Positions 50,489 through 59,942 of a DNA stretch of 64,000 nucleotides are shown piece by piece. The notes beneath the pieces were generated by a model that had not been told where the DNA came from, ran no database searches, and worked only from the letters and a program-made list of their open reading frames with translations. Within the stretch, counting starts at the first letter, position 1, and each line of letters opens with the position of its first letter. The stretch spans positions 62,001-126,000 of the forward strand of contig CAWAWG010000019.1 of the NCBI GenBank assembly GCA_963785645.1. The letters are read 5' to 3'. This DNA comes from Trebonia sp963785645. Lineage in GTDB: Bacteria; Actinomycetota; Actinomycetes; Streptosporangiales; Streptosporangiaceae. Position numbers and translations under genes: made by a program.

Positions 50489-52000
50489 ATGGCCACGGAA
50501 AGTGAACCGATCCAGCCTGCGGCCGGCCTTTCGACGGACGTGAGCGGCCGACAGCGCGATGTCGTCGAGGCGTTCGGGTATCGCCAGGATCTGCGCAGGA
50601 CGCTTCGGTTCTTCGCGCTCTTCGGAGTGTCCTTCTCAGTCATCTCGATCACGACCGGAATATTCCTGAATTTCGGCGTGGGGATCGACAACTGGGGGCC
50701 CGCATCAATTTGGCTGTGGCTCATCGTCGGAGTCGGCCAGCTGCTCGTCGCCTTGGTCGTGGCGGAGCTGGGCACGCGCATTCCGCTCGCTGGGTACGCC
50801 TATCAGTGGAGTTCCAGGCTGGTGAACTCCACGTACGGATGGTTCGTCGGGTTCGCGGGCCTGATGTTCATGACAATCGGCGGTGGCGCCATCATGCTGC
50901 TTGCCGCCAGCCCGCTTCTGATCAGCGAGTTCGGCAATGATGCGCCGAGCCAGCACCTGGTGCTCGCGGTGGCGATCATCCTCATGGTGCTCCCCGTCGT
51001 CGTCAACGTGATCAGCGTGCAGCTCACCGCTCGCATCAACACGATCGCGGTCGTCACGGAGATCGTCGGCACTCTCGTCTTCGGGGTGGTGCTGCTGGTT
51101 CTCTGGGGACTGAAGACGAAGCCGACGAACCACGGGCTTGGATTCCTCACCGACACCACCCAGCTCGTGCATCATCCGACGTGGTACGCCATCGTGCTCG
51201 CGAGTCTCCTCGGGGCGTACACACTGGTGGGATTCGAACTCGCGGCCGACATGGCGGAGGAATCGGTCAACGCCCGCCTCGACGTGCCCCGGGCGGTCAT
51301 CATCGCCGTAGCCGGTGCGGTCGTCGTCGGGTTTATCGCGCTCATCGGTTTCACGGTCGCGATTCCAAGCCTTCCGGCGATCCAGAAGTCCCCCTTGCCG
51401 CTCATCGACATCGGCCAGTACTGGCTGCCAGGCTGGCTGGTCAAGGTGTTCGTCGGGCTCGTGGTCTTCTCGATGTTCGCGATCAACGTGATCGGCACCG
51501 CCGCGCAGGGACGCCTCGTCTACTCGATGTCCCGCGACAACATGCTCCCGTTCTCCCGGTTCTTCCGCCGGGTCAACCCGCGGACCCAGACTCCGATCGT
51601 CGCCTTGGTCACGTTCGGCATCCTGAACATTGTCGTCATGTATTACGGTTATCTGCAGACGAACGCCTTTTCCACTCTGGTCGGATCATCAGCGATCATC
51701 CCGTATATCATCTACTTTCTGATTACCATCGCGTACGCCATGAAACGTCGCGTCATGGAAAGAATTCCTGGGGCATTTAGCCTCGGCCGCTTCGCGCCTG
51801 TCGTCATCGGAGGCGTTCTGGTGTGGACGGTGGCCGTCATCTGCTCGCTTTCGCTCCCGGGCGAGTTCCATAACGCCGACAAGGTGGTCCTCGGCGCGGC
51901 CGTGCTGGCATTCCTCTGGTACGTCCTGGCACTGCGCCGTCGACTGCGGTCCGGAGAAGCCGGGGTCAGGCCGATCGAAGAGATGATCTCGGACTCCTAG
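50489..52000 (+). CDS. APC family amino acid/amine permease
   Basis: The roughly 503-residue membrane protein has twelve or so hydrophobic segments. The first is FFALFGVSFSVISITTGIFLNFGVG, the conserved APC start, followed by PLAGYAYQWSSRLV and later QGRLVYSMSRDNMLPFSRFFRRVNPRTQTPIVALV, typical of the amino acid transporter family (AAT/GABA-permease-like). It probably imports the amine or amino acid used by the aminotransferase downstream. ATG 50489 and GTG 50471 are both possible starts; each has an acceptable ribosome site. It lies first in a five-gene operon. Confidence 0.9.
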   Translation: MATESEPIQPAAGLSTDVSGRQRDVVEAFGYRQDLRRTLRFFALFGVSFSVISITTGIFLNFGVGIDNWGPASIWLWLIVGVGQLLVALVVAELGTRIPLAGYAYQWSSRLVNSTYGWFVGFAGLMFMTIGGGAIMLLAASPLLISEFGNDAPSQHLVLAVAIILMVLPVVVNVISVQLTARINTIAVVTEIVGTLVFGVVLLVLWGLKTKPTNHGLGFLTDTTQLVHHPTWYAIVLASLLGAYTLVGFELAADMAEESVNARLDVPRAVIIAVAGAVVVGFIALIGFTVAIPSLPAIQKSPLPLIDIGQYWLPGWLVKVFVGLVVFSMFAINVIGTAAQGRLVYSMSRDNMLPFSRFFRRVNPRTQTPIVALVTFGILNIVVMYYGYLQTNAFSTLVGSSAIIPYIIYFLITIAYAMKRRVMERIPGAFSLGRFAPVVIGGVLVWTVAVICSLSLPGEFHNADKVVLGAAVLAFLWYVLALRRRLRSGEAGVRPIEEMISDS

Positions 52001-52029
52001 AGCACGATCGTGAAGGGCACGGACCGAGG

Positions 52030-52416
52030 ATGACTGAACAGCACCAGCTCAGGGCCGAACCGACCGACGCAGACGAGCTCGCCGGGGTCACCGCCTGCAT
52101 CGCCGACTACTGCGAAGGTTACGCGGCCGGAGACGAGCAACGGATGGAAAGGTCGCTGCACCCGGCGCTCGTCAAGCGCAGCATCGAAACCGGCGGTATC
52201 AGAACTCTTGATGCGCCCTACATGGTCAGGGCGGCCGCAAAGCGGCACGCCGACGGTACTGCCGAGCTAGCTCCCTCTTGGACCATCGAGTTCATGGACA
52301 TTCGGGGCGATATGGCGGCAGCCGTCGTGGTGACCCGCCAATTCCAGGACTATCTGCACCTTGGCCGGTTCCACGGTGAATGGAAAATCCTCAACGTCCT
52401 CTGGGCCAGAGTCTGA
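52030..52416 (+). CDS. NTF2-like (lumazine-binding type) protein
   Basis: The 128-residue protein has the NTF2-like fold pattern: ELAGVTACIADYCEGYAAGDEQRMERSLHPALVKRSIE, then MVRAAAKRH, IEFMDIRGDMAAAVVVTRQFQDYLHLGRFHGEWKILNVLWARV. Such putative lumazine-binding proteins are frequent in catabolic operons, with isomerase- or dehydratase-like roles possible. It starts 29 bp after the permease and ends 33 bp before the aminotransferase. Confidence 0.8.
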   Translation: MTEQHQLRAEPTDADELAGVTACIADYCEGYAAGDEQRMERSLHPALVKRSIETGGIRTLDAPYMVRAAAKRHADGTAELAPSWTIEFMDIRGDMAAAVVVTRQFQDYLHLGRFHGEWKILNVLWARV

Positions 52417-52449
52417 ACCCGTCGCCAAGGCAACGATGAAAGGGATCCC

Positions 52450-53775
52450 ATGACGCCGAGAGTCGAGAGTGAAACGCGCCGTCTGACCGCTGAATACCGG
52501 CAGCGCACCCCGGGGTCGGCGGCACTCGCCGCAAGCAAGGAGGCTGGCCGCATCGGCGCTGCCCAGCGAGCGTTCGGAAGCGTCGCTCTCCCGTATCCGC
52601 TCGCCGCGAAGGGCGGCAACGGCGCCTACCTGTACGACGTCGACGGAAACCGCTACCTCGATCTGGTTGTCGGCTGGAACAGCTCCTACCTTGGCCGGGG
52701 CAACCCGCAGATCACCGAGGCCGTGACGAGGGCGTTGAGCGGGTTCGGCGCGCCGACCGGGGAGAACTTCGGCGCGCAGGTAAATGCCGAGCTCGCCGCC
52801 CGCCTGTGCGAACTGCTTCCTGGCGCCGAGCGCACCCTGTTCGCCCCGTCGGGCAGCGAAGCGAATTCTTTCGCTGTTCGCCTGGCCCGCCAGTACACCG
52901 GCCGCGACAAGATTCTCAAGTTCCGCCACTCGTATCACGGCATGTACGACGATCTCATGATCGGTAGCTTGAACACGAACGGCCTGCCCGCGAACACCGA
53001 GGAAAACATCGTTCTCAGCCGGTACAACGCCAAGCAGGAGACCGCGGCACTGCTGGACCGCAATCACGGCCAACTCGCGGCGGTCCTGGTCGAACCGCTC
53101 AGTGTCCGGGGGAACGTCAAACAGCTCGACTCGTTCCTGCAGTTCCTTCGGGACGAGACGACGGCGCGGGGGATCCTGCTGATCTTCGACGAAATCGTGA
53201 CCGGATTCCGCTTCAGCCGGCGAGGTGCCGCGGCACACTACGGCATCGACCCGGCGCCGGACCTCATCACCCTGGGCAAGATGCTGGGGGGCGGGCTGCC
53301 CGTGTGCGCCGTTGTCGGCCGGCAGGAGGTCATGGACGGGCCGATCAACGCCAGCAGCACGCACATGCAGAATCCGGTCTGTCACGCGGCCGCTCTCGCC
53401 TTCCTCGACCAGCTCTCTGATGACCTCTACCGCGACACGAACGCGCTCGGCGATGCCCTCCGCGACGGGCTGAGGGAGGCGGTCGCGGCCGCCGGCCTGC
53501 GGATTCAGGTCACCGGCGATTGCACCAACGTCGGGATACACCTGGTACCGACGCAAGTCACCGCGCCGGACGATTCCATCTCAGCGCACCGCGACGTGTT
53601 CCAGCTCATCAGGCTGTCGCTCACGGTCAAGGGCTTCAACTGGACGACGGACGGCTTCGGAATCAGCTCGGCCTTCCAGAAGCCGGATGTGTCGGCACTG
53701 GTGGACGCCTTCTCTGAGGTCTTCCACGAGCTCAAGCCGACGATTCTCGAAGCAGCGCCGGAACTCGAACGGTGA
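52450..53775 (+). CDS. class III aminotransferase (glutamate-1-semialdehyde aminomutase-like)
   Basis: The 441-residue PLP enzyme has GGNGAYLYDVDGNRYLDLVVGWNSSYLGRGNP, ERTLFAPSGSEANSFAVRLARQYTGRDKILKFRHSYHGMYDD, FDEIVTGFRFSRRGAAAHYGIDPAPDLITLGKMLGGGLP with the PLP Lys277. It is closest in feel to the GSA-aminomutase/beta-transaminase subgroup. In this operon, with a permease, thioesterase and acyl-CoA dehydrogenase, transamination of a beta- or omega-amino acid (or amine) is more likely than haem synthesis. The stop overlaps the thioesterase start (GTGA). Confidence 0.92.
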   Translation: MTPRVESETRRLTAEYRQRTPGSAALAASKEAGRIGAAQRAFGSVALPYPLAAKGGNGAYLYDVDGNRYLDLVVGWNSSYLGRGNPQITEAVTRALSGFGAPTGENFGAQVNAELAARLCELLPGAERTLFAPSGSEANSFAVRLARQYTGRDKILKFRHSYHGMYDDLMIGSLNTNGLPANTEENIVLSRYNAKQETAALLDRNHGQLAAVLVEPLSVRGNVKQLDSFLQFLRDETTARGILLIFDEIVTGFRFSRRGAAAHYGIDPAPDLITLGKMLGGGLPVCAVVGRQEVMDGPINASSTHMQNPVCHAAALAFLDQLSDDLYRDTNALGDALRDGLREAVAAAGLRIQVTGDCTNVGIHLVPTQVTAPDDSISAHRDVFQLIRLSLTVKGFNWTTDGFGISSAFQKPDVSALVDAFSEVFHELKPTILEAAPELER

Positions 53776-54269
53776 TCGCGGCGATCACCGCAGACCGTGA
53801 TCCGGCGCCCGCCGACTTCGGAGTGCTTTGGCCGGTCCACACCAGATGGGCTGATCACGACACCTACAGTCATGTGAATAACGCAACGTACTACGAGTAC
53901 TTCGACACTGCCGTGAACGGCTGGCTCATCGCGGAGTCAGGCGTGGACATACGGTCACTCGACGCGATCGGAGTGGTTGCCGAGACGGCTTGCCGGTACG
54001 TGCACGAGATCTGGTTCCCCGACGAGCTGCGAGTTGGGATTTCCGTCGAAAGACTCGGCCAGCGAAGCATCGTGTACTCCCTGGCGATCTTCCGGGAACT
54101 GCCCGCGGCCGAGCTGCAGCTGGCAGCCGTCGGACGATTCGTTCACGTGTACGTAGACGCCCAGAGCCGGGCGTCCGGTGCCGATACCCGCGCCGATCCG
54201 CGCGGCCGTGTCCACGCTGGTCCCCCCGCACCGCAGCCCCTCGCCAACCACGACTGGACCCTGATGTGA
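53772..54269 (+). CDS. acyl-CoA thioesterase (hotdog fold, 4HBT-like)
   Basis: The 165-residue hotdog protein has VHTRWADHDTYSHVNNATYYEYFDTAVNGWL, the 4-hydroxybenzoyl-CoA thioesterase signature with the active-site Asp/Asn region, and RYVHEIWFPDELRVGISVERLGQRSIVYSLAIFRE. The C-terminal end is Pro/Arg-rich. GTG 53772 overlaps the aminotransferase stop; the next gene's GTG overlaps its stop at 54266. Tight coupling suggests cleavage of a CoA ester in the same pathway. Confidence 0.87.
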   Translation: MIAAITADRDPAPADFGVLWPVHTRWADHDTYSHVNNATYYEYFDTAVNGWLIAESGVDIRSLDAIGVVAETACRYVHEIWFPDELRVGISVERLGQRSIVYSLAIFRELPAAELQLAAVGRFVHVYVDAQSRASGADTRADPRGRVHAGPPAPQPLANHDWTLM

Positions 54270-56061
54270 GCACCTCGCGAATCTTGTCCGTGCGCGATAT
54301 CGAGTTCATGTTGTACGAGTGGCTGAATGTCGACGAACTTGTCCGGTGGCCACGGTATGCGGAGCACTCGCGGGATAGCTTCGATGAGTTCCTCAGCGTG
54401 GCTCAACAGGTCGCCGAACGCTACTTCGCGGATCACAATTCACGCGCTGACCGTGAACCGCCCCGTATGGAAGGCGCCCGCGTTCGCATTCTTCCGGAGG
54501 TGGAGTCCGCGCTCAAGGCATTCGCCGCGGCCGGCCTCTACCTCGGCAACCATGGATAACGCCCTGGGCGGAGTCCAGATGCCGCAGGTGATTCACCGCG
54601 CCTGCTTTGCGTGGATGCAAGGAGCGAATATATCCACCGCGGGCTACGCGCTGCTGTCCATGGCGGGCGCCAACCTGATTCTGTCGCACGGTTCGGCCGG
54701 GCAGATCGACCGCTACGTCCGGCCGATGGCCCAGGGCCGTTTCTTCGCGACCATGTGCTTGTCCGAGCCGCAGGCCGGGTCCTCGCTGGGAGACGTGACC
54801 ACGCTGGCATCGCCTGACGCCCACGGCAATTACCGGATCCGCGGCACCAAAATGTGGATATCGGGCGGAGATCACGAGATGGGCGAGAACATCGTCCATC
54901 TGGTTCTCGCCCGCACGCCCGGGTCACCGCCGGGCACGAAGGGCCTGTCCCTGTTCATCGTGCCGAAGTACCTTGTCACCGAGACGGGGGAACGCGGACC
55001 GCGCAACGATGTCACCCTGGCCGGCCTGAATCACAAGATGGGCAACCGGGGGACGGTCAATGCCGTGCTGGCGTTCGGCGACGGAGCGCACGAGCCGCTC
55101 GGATCCGGCGGGGCGATCGGGTACCTCATCGGTGCGGAGAAGTCCGGTCTGACGTACATGTTCCACATGATGAACGAGGCGCGGATCGGCGTCGGCGCTG
55201 GTGCCGCGGCGCTCGGTTACACGGTCCTATCTGCACGCTCTTGACTATGCCAAGACTCGGCCGCAGGGGCGGTTGCCGGGGGCGAAGAACGCCGGGCTGC
55301 CGCAGGTTCCCATCATTCGCCATCCGGATGTCCGTCGCATGCTGATGGCCTCGAAGGCGTATGTCGAAGGAGCGCTCGGCTCTCGTCCTGCTGACCGCGC
55401 GACTCTTCGACGAGAGCGTGGCGGCACCGATGAGGCGCGGCGCACGGCCGCCTCGCGCCTGCTCGGCGTGCTCACGCCGGTGGTCAAGAGCTGGCCTGCG
55501 CAATGGTGCCTGGCAGCCAATGATCATGCCATTCAAGTGCACGGCGGCTACGGGTACACGATCGACTACCCGCTCGAGCAGTTCTACCGGGACAACCGGC
55601 TGAACGCCATCCACGAAGGCACCAACGGCATCCAGGCACTCGATCTCCTGGGCCGGAAGGTCGTAGAGGACGAAGGCGCGGGCCTCGCCTGCCTCGTGGC
55701 GGCGATACGCGCTACGACTTCGTCCGTGCCTGCCGGTCAGTTCGGCGACTGGGCTCGTCAGCTGGACGATGCGATCGGACGAGTCGAGACCGTTACGCAG
55801 AAACTCTGGCGAGACGGTGAGGCCGCCCGGGCGCTCGCCGCCGCGTCGATCTACCTGGAGGCGTTCGGCCACGTCGTCATCGCCTGGATCTGGTTGCAGC
55901 AGGCCATGGCCGCCGGCACCACGGCGGGCCCGTTCTACGACGGGAAGCGCGCCGCCGCCAGGTACTTCTTCGTCCACGAACTGCCACGGGCCATGACCCA
56001 GCTCGATTCCATGCAGGACACGGGGGACCTGTTCCTCTCGCTCGATCACGACATTCTCTGA
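54266..56061 (+). pseudogene. acyl-CoA dehydrogenase with several frameshifts
   Basis: Reading through three frames gives an acyl-CoA dehydrogenase of about 597 residues of the large (fused C-domain) type. The start GTG 54266 overlaps the previous gene. The frame changes are near 54555 (at LYLGNH-DNALGG), near 55222 (at LGYTV-YLHAL), and twice around 55380-55430 (a local +1 excursion through SALVLLTARLFDESVAAP). Landmarks are MCLSEPQAGSSLGDV, GTKMWISGGDHEM, MMNEARIGVG, HGGYGYTIDYPLEQFYRDNRLNAIHEGTNGIQALDLLGRK and the C-terminal helix bundle ending FLSLDHDI. The neighbouring genes are intact, so either this enzyme is decaying or the region contains sequencing errors. Confidence 0.82.
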
Positions 56062-56106
56062 GGCGATCTCGCGGCCCGCTAAGTACCCACGCCCCGTCTG
56101 GCACCT

Positions 56107-56496
56107 TCACCTGCGAGGTGCGGGGGTGAAGAGGTTGACCAGTCCCCCGTCAGGGTCGCGCAGGATCATCGAGCGGTTACCCCACGGCATGTCGGTTGGC
56201 TCCAGCACGATCTCGGGGACAGCGTGGGGAACGAGGCCCTTGACCCGCTCCCAGGTCGCGTCGACGTCATCGACGCGCAGCTCGATGAACACGGAGCGGT
56301 TCTGGCCGGGCACCGGGGCCGCGTCGCCGAGCATCCCGACGGTCACCGGGGCACCGATGGCGATGGTCCCGGTCGGCGTTCGGAGTTCGGCGAAGACCGG
56401 GACTGGCCGGGTGGCGGGCAGGCCGGTTACCTGTTCCCAGAAGGTCGCGAGGCGCTCGACGTCGCGGGTGATCACGCGGACTGAGACGAAGTCCAT
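56107..56496 (-). CDS. VOC family protein
   Basis: The 129-residue protein has two VOC modules: VSVRVITRDVERLATFWEQVTGLPATRPVP and QNRSVFIELRVDDVDATWERVKGLV...GNRSMILRDPDGGLVNLFTPA, with His/Glu-type ligands consistent with the glyoxalase superfamily. It is divergent from a WYL regulator gene; the gap of 109 bp includes a GGAC/GTCC inverted repeat. Probably regulated by that protein. Confidence 0.87.
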   Translation of the reverse strand: MDFVSVRVITRDVERLATFWEQVTGLPATRPVPVFAELRTPTGTIAIGAPVTVGMLGDAAPVPGQNRSVFIELRVDDVDATWERVKGLVPHAVPEIVLEPTDMPWGNRSMILRDPDGGLVNLFTPAPRR

Positions 56497-56553
56497 GGCG
56501 GTTACCTTTCGGTTGGGTGCTACTGCCTCGTGCTGAGGTCACGTGACATACGC

Positions 56554-56572
56554 TAAAGGGAATACCGGACAG
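56554..56572. promoter_or_regulatory. possible operator between VOC and WYL genes
   Basis: The region around GGACAGTATCCGTCC has GGAC/GTCC ends and lies in the divergent promoter. Low confidence. Confidence 0.35.
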
Positions 56573-56605
56573 TATCCGTCCACTATTTCGGGAGAGTTTG
56601 CCGGC

Positions 56606-57574
56606 ATGGCCAAACCGCTCGCCCGCGTTCTGGCGCTGCTCGACATCCTCCAGACCGGCGGTACCCGCACCCTGCGGGAGCTCGCTGAGCGGCTTGGCGT
56701 CGACGAGCGAACGGTCCGGCGCTACGTCGATCACCTGCTCGACCTCGATGTGCCGGTGGAGGCCGTGCGCGGGCGGTACGGCGGTTACCGGCTCGCACCG
56801 GGCTACCGGATGCCGCCGCTCATGCTCACCGATGACGAGGCCGTCGCCGTGCTTCTCGGCCTGGTCGGGACCCGGCGGGCAGCGCTGCAGCCGGACACCG
56901 CGCTCGCGGTCGAGAGCGCGGCAGCCAAGATCCGCCGGGTGCTGCCCCGCGCGCTGGCCGCCCGGCTCGATGCCCTTGTGGCCGCGACCTCGTACGCAGA
57001 TCAAGGCCGGTCTCCGGCCACCCCCGAGACGGGAGTGCTGCTCACCGTCGCCGAGGCCGCCGTCCGGCGTCGGCCGCTCGCCATCACCTACCGCGACAAG
57101 AAGGACCGGTCCACCGAACGGATGGTGGAGCCTTACGGAGTCGTCGCCCACCGGGGACGGTGGTATGCCACCGGGCTCGACTCGCGCAGCGGCGAAGTGC
57201 GCTCGTTCCGGCTGGACCGGGTCACCCGGGCGGTCGTCCACGAGGGGCAGTTCTCGGTGCCCGGCGGGTTCGACCCGGCAGCGCAGGTGATAGAGGCGGT
57301 CTCGGGGGCGTCCTACCCGCACGCGGTCTCCGTGCGTGTCCACGGCAGCGAGCGGGCGGTGCGGATGCGGATGCCCGGGTCGATCGCTACCATCGAGCCC
57401 GTCGACGCCGATTCCGGATGGGTGCGGGTGCGATGGCGAGTCGAGCGGCTCGACTGGGTCCCGTCGGTCCTGGCCGGGCTCGACCGCCCGTTCGTCATCG
57501 AGGAACCGGACGAACTACGCGAGCGAGTACGCGCGCTCGCCGGGCAACTCGCGTCGTATGCCGAAGCCCGGTGA
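56606..57574 (+). CDS. WYL-domain (YafY/DeoR-type) transcriptional regulator
   Basis: The 322-residue protein has an N-terminal winged helix (PLARVLALLDILQTGGTRTLRELAERLGVDERTVRRYVDHLLDLDVPVEAVRGRYGGYRLAPGY) and a WYL domain (AITYRDKKDRSTERMVEPYGVVAHRGRWYATGLDSRSGEVRSFRLDRV) with a C-terminal WCX region. ATG 56606 follows GGGAGAG at about 9 nt; an upstream in-frame start lies at 56543. The neighbours are two VOC genes and an aldo/keto reductase, a common local arrangement for this regulator class. Confidence 0.9.
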   Translation: MAKPLARVLALLDILQTGGTRTLRELAERLGVDERTVRRYVDHLLDLDVPVEAVRGRYGGYRLAPGYRMPPLMLTDDEAVAVLLGLVGTRRAALQPDTALAVESAAAKIRRVLPRALAARLDALVAATSYADQGRSPATPETGVLLTVAEAAVRRRPLAITYRDKKDRSTERMVEPYGVVAHRGRWYATGLDSRSGEVRSFRLDRVTRAVVHEGQFSVPGGFDPAAQVIEAVSGASYPHAVSVRVHGSERAVRMRMPGSIATIEPVDADSGWVRVRWRVERLDWVPSVLAGLDRPFVIEEPDELRERVRALAGQLASYAEAR

Positions 57575-57611
57575 CCGGCGAACTTAACGCTGAACGTTTG
57601 ACGTAACCGGG

Positions 57612-58013
57612 TTAGGGCCACACCACCCCTTTGTCGGTCCAGGTGACCCCTTCGTGGCGGCACAGGCAGAAGGGATGCCCGACCGGGTCGGTGTAGACCT
57701 GCCAGCCGTAGCCGTCGGGTCCGATGAAGTCCTTCTGCAGTGTCGCGCCGAGCTCGACGACGCGGCGCTGTTCGGGCTCGATCTCGTCCACTTCGAAGTC
57801 GAGGTGGTACTGCTTGGGGTGTTCGTCGTCGGGCCAGCGCGGAGGACGGTAGTCCGCCACCCGCTGGAAGGCCAGATCGGCCTCGCCGTAGGTGATGCCC
57901 GCCATGTCGTCGCCGCTTCCCTCCATGACGGGGCGGCCTGTCACCTGGGAGTAGAAGGTCGCCAGCTTCATCGGGTCCGGGCAGTCGATGATGAAACCCA
58001 AGAGTTGCAGCAT
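57612..58013 (-). CDS. VOC family protein
   Basis: The 133-residue protein starts MLQLLGFIIDCPDPMKLATFYSQVTG and continues YHLDFEVDEIEPEQRRVVELGATLQKDFIGPDGYGWQVYTDPVGHPFCLCRHEG, a typical glyoxalase-like VOC protein of actinomycetes. It lies 25 bp after the aldo/keto reductase gene, so they form an operon, convergent with the WYL regulator. Confidence 0.87.
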   Translation of the reverse strand: MLQLLGFIIDCPDPMKLATFYSQVTGRPVMEGSGDDMAGITYGEADLAFQRVADYRPPRWPDDEHPKQYHLDFEVDEIEPEQRRVVELGATLQKDFIGPDGYGWQVYTDPVGHPFCLCRHEGVTWTDKGVVWP

Positions 58014-58038
58014 CAGGCGATCTTGCCACAGAGCAGGG

Positions 58039-58875
58039 CTACCGGCCGTCGAACTTGTCCGGGTCGGGGCCGATGCGCTCGTTCTTGTTCAGCAGCGTGA
58101 TGTCCTCGACGTCGTCGGCGGGCAGTTCGAAGTCGAAGATGTCGATGTTCTCCCGGATCCGGTCCGGGGTGACCGACTTGGGGAACACGATGTCGCCCCG
58201 CTGGATGTGCCAGCGCAGCACGACCTGGGCCGGGGTCTTGCCGGCCCGGGCGGCGATCGACCGGATGACCGGTTCGCTGAGGACGGCTCCCTGTCCCAGC
58301 GGCGACCAGGCTTCGACCGCGATCTGGTGTTCGGCGCAGAAGGCCCGCAGGTCGTCCTGGGTCAGGTACGGGTGCACCTCGATCTGGTTGACGGCCGGGA
58401 TGATCTCGGCCTCGCCGTGCAGCCGCCGCAGGTGGCGGGGCTGGAAGTTGGAGACGCCGATGGACCGGGCCCGGCCCTCGCGGTAGGCCTCCTCCAGCAC
58501 CCGCCAGGTTTGCACGAAGTCGCCGCCGTACCTGGCCGGCAGCGGCCAGTGGATCAGGAACAGGTCGACGTACCCGGTGCCGAGCGCCTTGAGTGTCCCG
58601 TCGAAGGCCTGGCGGGCATCGCCGGGCTCGTGCGCGTCGTTGTTCAGCTTGCTGGTCACGAAGACCTCGCCGCGGTCCAGGCCCGACCGGGCGATGGCCT
58701 CGCCCACCTCGGCCTCGTTGCCGTACATTTCCGCGGTGTCGATGTGCCGGTACCCGGCCTGAAGCGCCGTGCTCACCGCGGCCACCGTGTCCTTCGGCTC
58801 GATCTGGAAGACACCGAAGCCGAACTGCGGGATGGCCTGGCCGTTGTTCAGCGTGATGTCCGGGATGGAAGTCAC
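58039..58875 (-). CDS. aldo/keto reductase
   Basis: The 278-residue protein is a complete AKR of the 2,5-diketo-gluconate/prostaglandin-F-synthase-like group: DTAEMYGNEAEVGEAIARSGL (Asp and Tyr of the tetrad), VTSKLNNDAHEPG (Lys), VDLFLIHWPLP (His), then SIGVSNF, AVNQIEVHPYL and the NADPH loop FPKSVTPDRIREN. Cytosolic, reduces aldehydes or ketones with NADPH. It precedes a VOC gene in an operon. Confidence 0.93.
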   Translation of the reverse strand: MTSIPDITLNNGQAIPQFGFGVFQIEPKDTVAAVSTALQAGYRHIDTAEMYGNEAEVGEAIARSGLDRGEVFVTSKLNNDAHEPGDARQAFDGTLKALGTGYVDLFLIHWPLPARYGGDFVQTWRVLEEAYREGRARSIGVSNFQPRHLRRLHGEAEIIPAVNQIEVHPYLTQDDLRAFCAEHQIAVEAWSPLGQGAVLSEPVIRSIAARAGKTPAQVVLRWHIQRGDIVFPKSVTPDRIRENIDIFDFELPADDVEDITLLNKNERIGPDPDKFDGR

Positions 58876-59023
58876 GGTAAGGAACCCTCCTCAGCGGGGA
58901 TCGCATATGCGGACCTGCCGCATATGCCCCGATCAGGCCGGGCTACACACTGCGGGCCCGGGGAAGCAGCAACGCCCGGTTGCCTCCCGCCGCCATGGCC
59001 GGGCCCGCGGGGCCGCGGCGGGG

Positions 59024-59061
59024 CGGCGGGGCAGCGGGTACCTGACCGCGCTGCCCCGCCG
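59024..59061. terminator. 13-bp stem hairpin after the TNT gene
   Basis: CGGCGGGGCAGCG (59024-59036) pairs with CGCTGCCCCGCCG (59049-59061), just after the stop of the secreted protein gene on the minus strand. Confidence 0.75.
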
Positions 59062-59076
59062 CGGGCCGGTCAGTCC

Positions 59077-59724
59077 CTAGTTGGTCGCGGCCAGGTAGCC
59101 GTGGACCAGCAGCCACTGCACGTTCGGCTGGGCCGGGTCGCCGGGCAGCAGCGACGCGACGAGCTGGTACTGCAGGCCCAGCCCGGGCTGGCCGAAGGCG
59201 GGCGCGGCCGGTCCCGCCTCGACCTTGAATGCCTTGAGCACCGTGTAGGTGTGGTAGTTGCAGACGAACCCGGTCGCGTCGTCCAGGTTCGACGGCGGCA
59301 GCGAGCGAGCCCAGTACGGCGTTCCGGCCGGGGCGAGGTATCCGCCGTAAATGCTCCCGTAGCGGTCGAGCGGTGAGCCGGGCTTGAGCGTCAGGCGGTA
59401 TTCGACCGGCTGGTCCGCGATCACCAGGAAACCGTTGTCCGGCGGGTACTTCCAGCTGCTGGTGGACGAATCCCAGTAGCGGGCGATGAACTGCCCGGGC
59501 GTCTGGTCGGCCAGCCGCGAGTACCCGAACAGCTGGAGCCCGACGGGGCCGGCGTCCGGGGTGGTCGCGGGGCCGAGGCGGTAGTCGCCGTCGAGATAGG
59601 TGGCCGAGCAGGCGGTCCGCACCTGGGGCAGCTGCGCCGCGTGCGCGGCACTCATCGGGGCCAGGACGGCGATCGCCGCGGCGGCCGCGGACGCCAAGGC
59701 GGTGAAGAAGCGTCGAGAGGTCAA
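59077..59724 (-). CDS. secreted TNT-domain NAD glycohydrolase
   Basis: A signal peptide (MTSRRFFTALASAAAAAIAV then LAPMSAAHA-AQ) is followed by a mature protein with the tuberculosis-necrotising-toxin (TNT) pattern: YPPDNGFLVIADQPVEYRLTLKPGSPLDRYGSIYGGYLAPAGTPYWARSLPP, then NYHTYTVLKAFKVEAGPAAPAFGQPGLGLQYQL. The family hydrolyses NAD(P). The Arg of DRYG, the Arg of ARSLPP and the Gln of LQYQ match conserved positions of CpnT-TNT. I prefer TTG 59724, which has AAAGG upstream, over ATG 59757. No immunity gene is adjacent, and no secretion gene is linked; the signal peptide points to Sec export. Confidence 0.82.
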   Translation of the reverse strand: MTSRRFFTALASAAAAAIAVLAPMSAAHAAQLPQVRTACSATYLDGDYRLGPATTPDAGPVGLQLFGYSRLADQTPGQFIARYWDSSTSSWKYPPDNGFLVIADQPVEYRLTLKPGSPLDRYGSIYGGYLAPAGTPYWARSLPPSNLDDATGFVCNYHTYTVLKAFKVEAGPAAPAFGQPGLGLQYQLVASLLPGDPAQPNVQWLLVHGYLAATN

Positions 59725-59942
59725 GATCCAGCCTTTCGGCAGACGGGATAATGGCATGCTGAATTCGCCGCAGACTGCGGCAGTTCACGGTGTTTTCCGG
59801 CGTATGAGAAAGTTCGCCCGGCTAAGTGGTGCACGGGCAGCGTTAACCCGCGGGGCCGAGATTACTGGGCGAGGTAACTCGAAGCCAGCACCCGTTCACT
59901 CAAAGTTAAAGCGTGGACACGGAGCCCGGCCCGGCAGGCGCA

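Noticed and set aside
51172..51498. Minus-strand frame inside the permease gene
   Set aside because: It is antisense to a clear membrane protein and has no motif.
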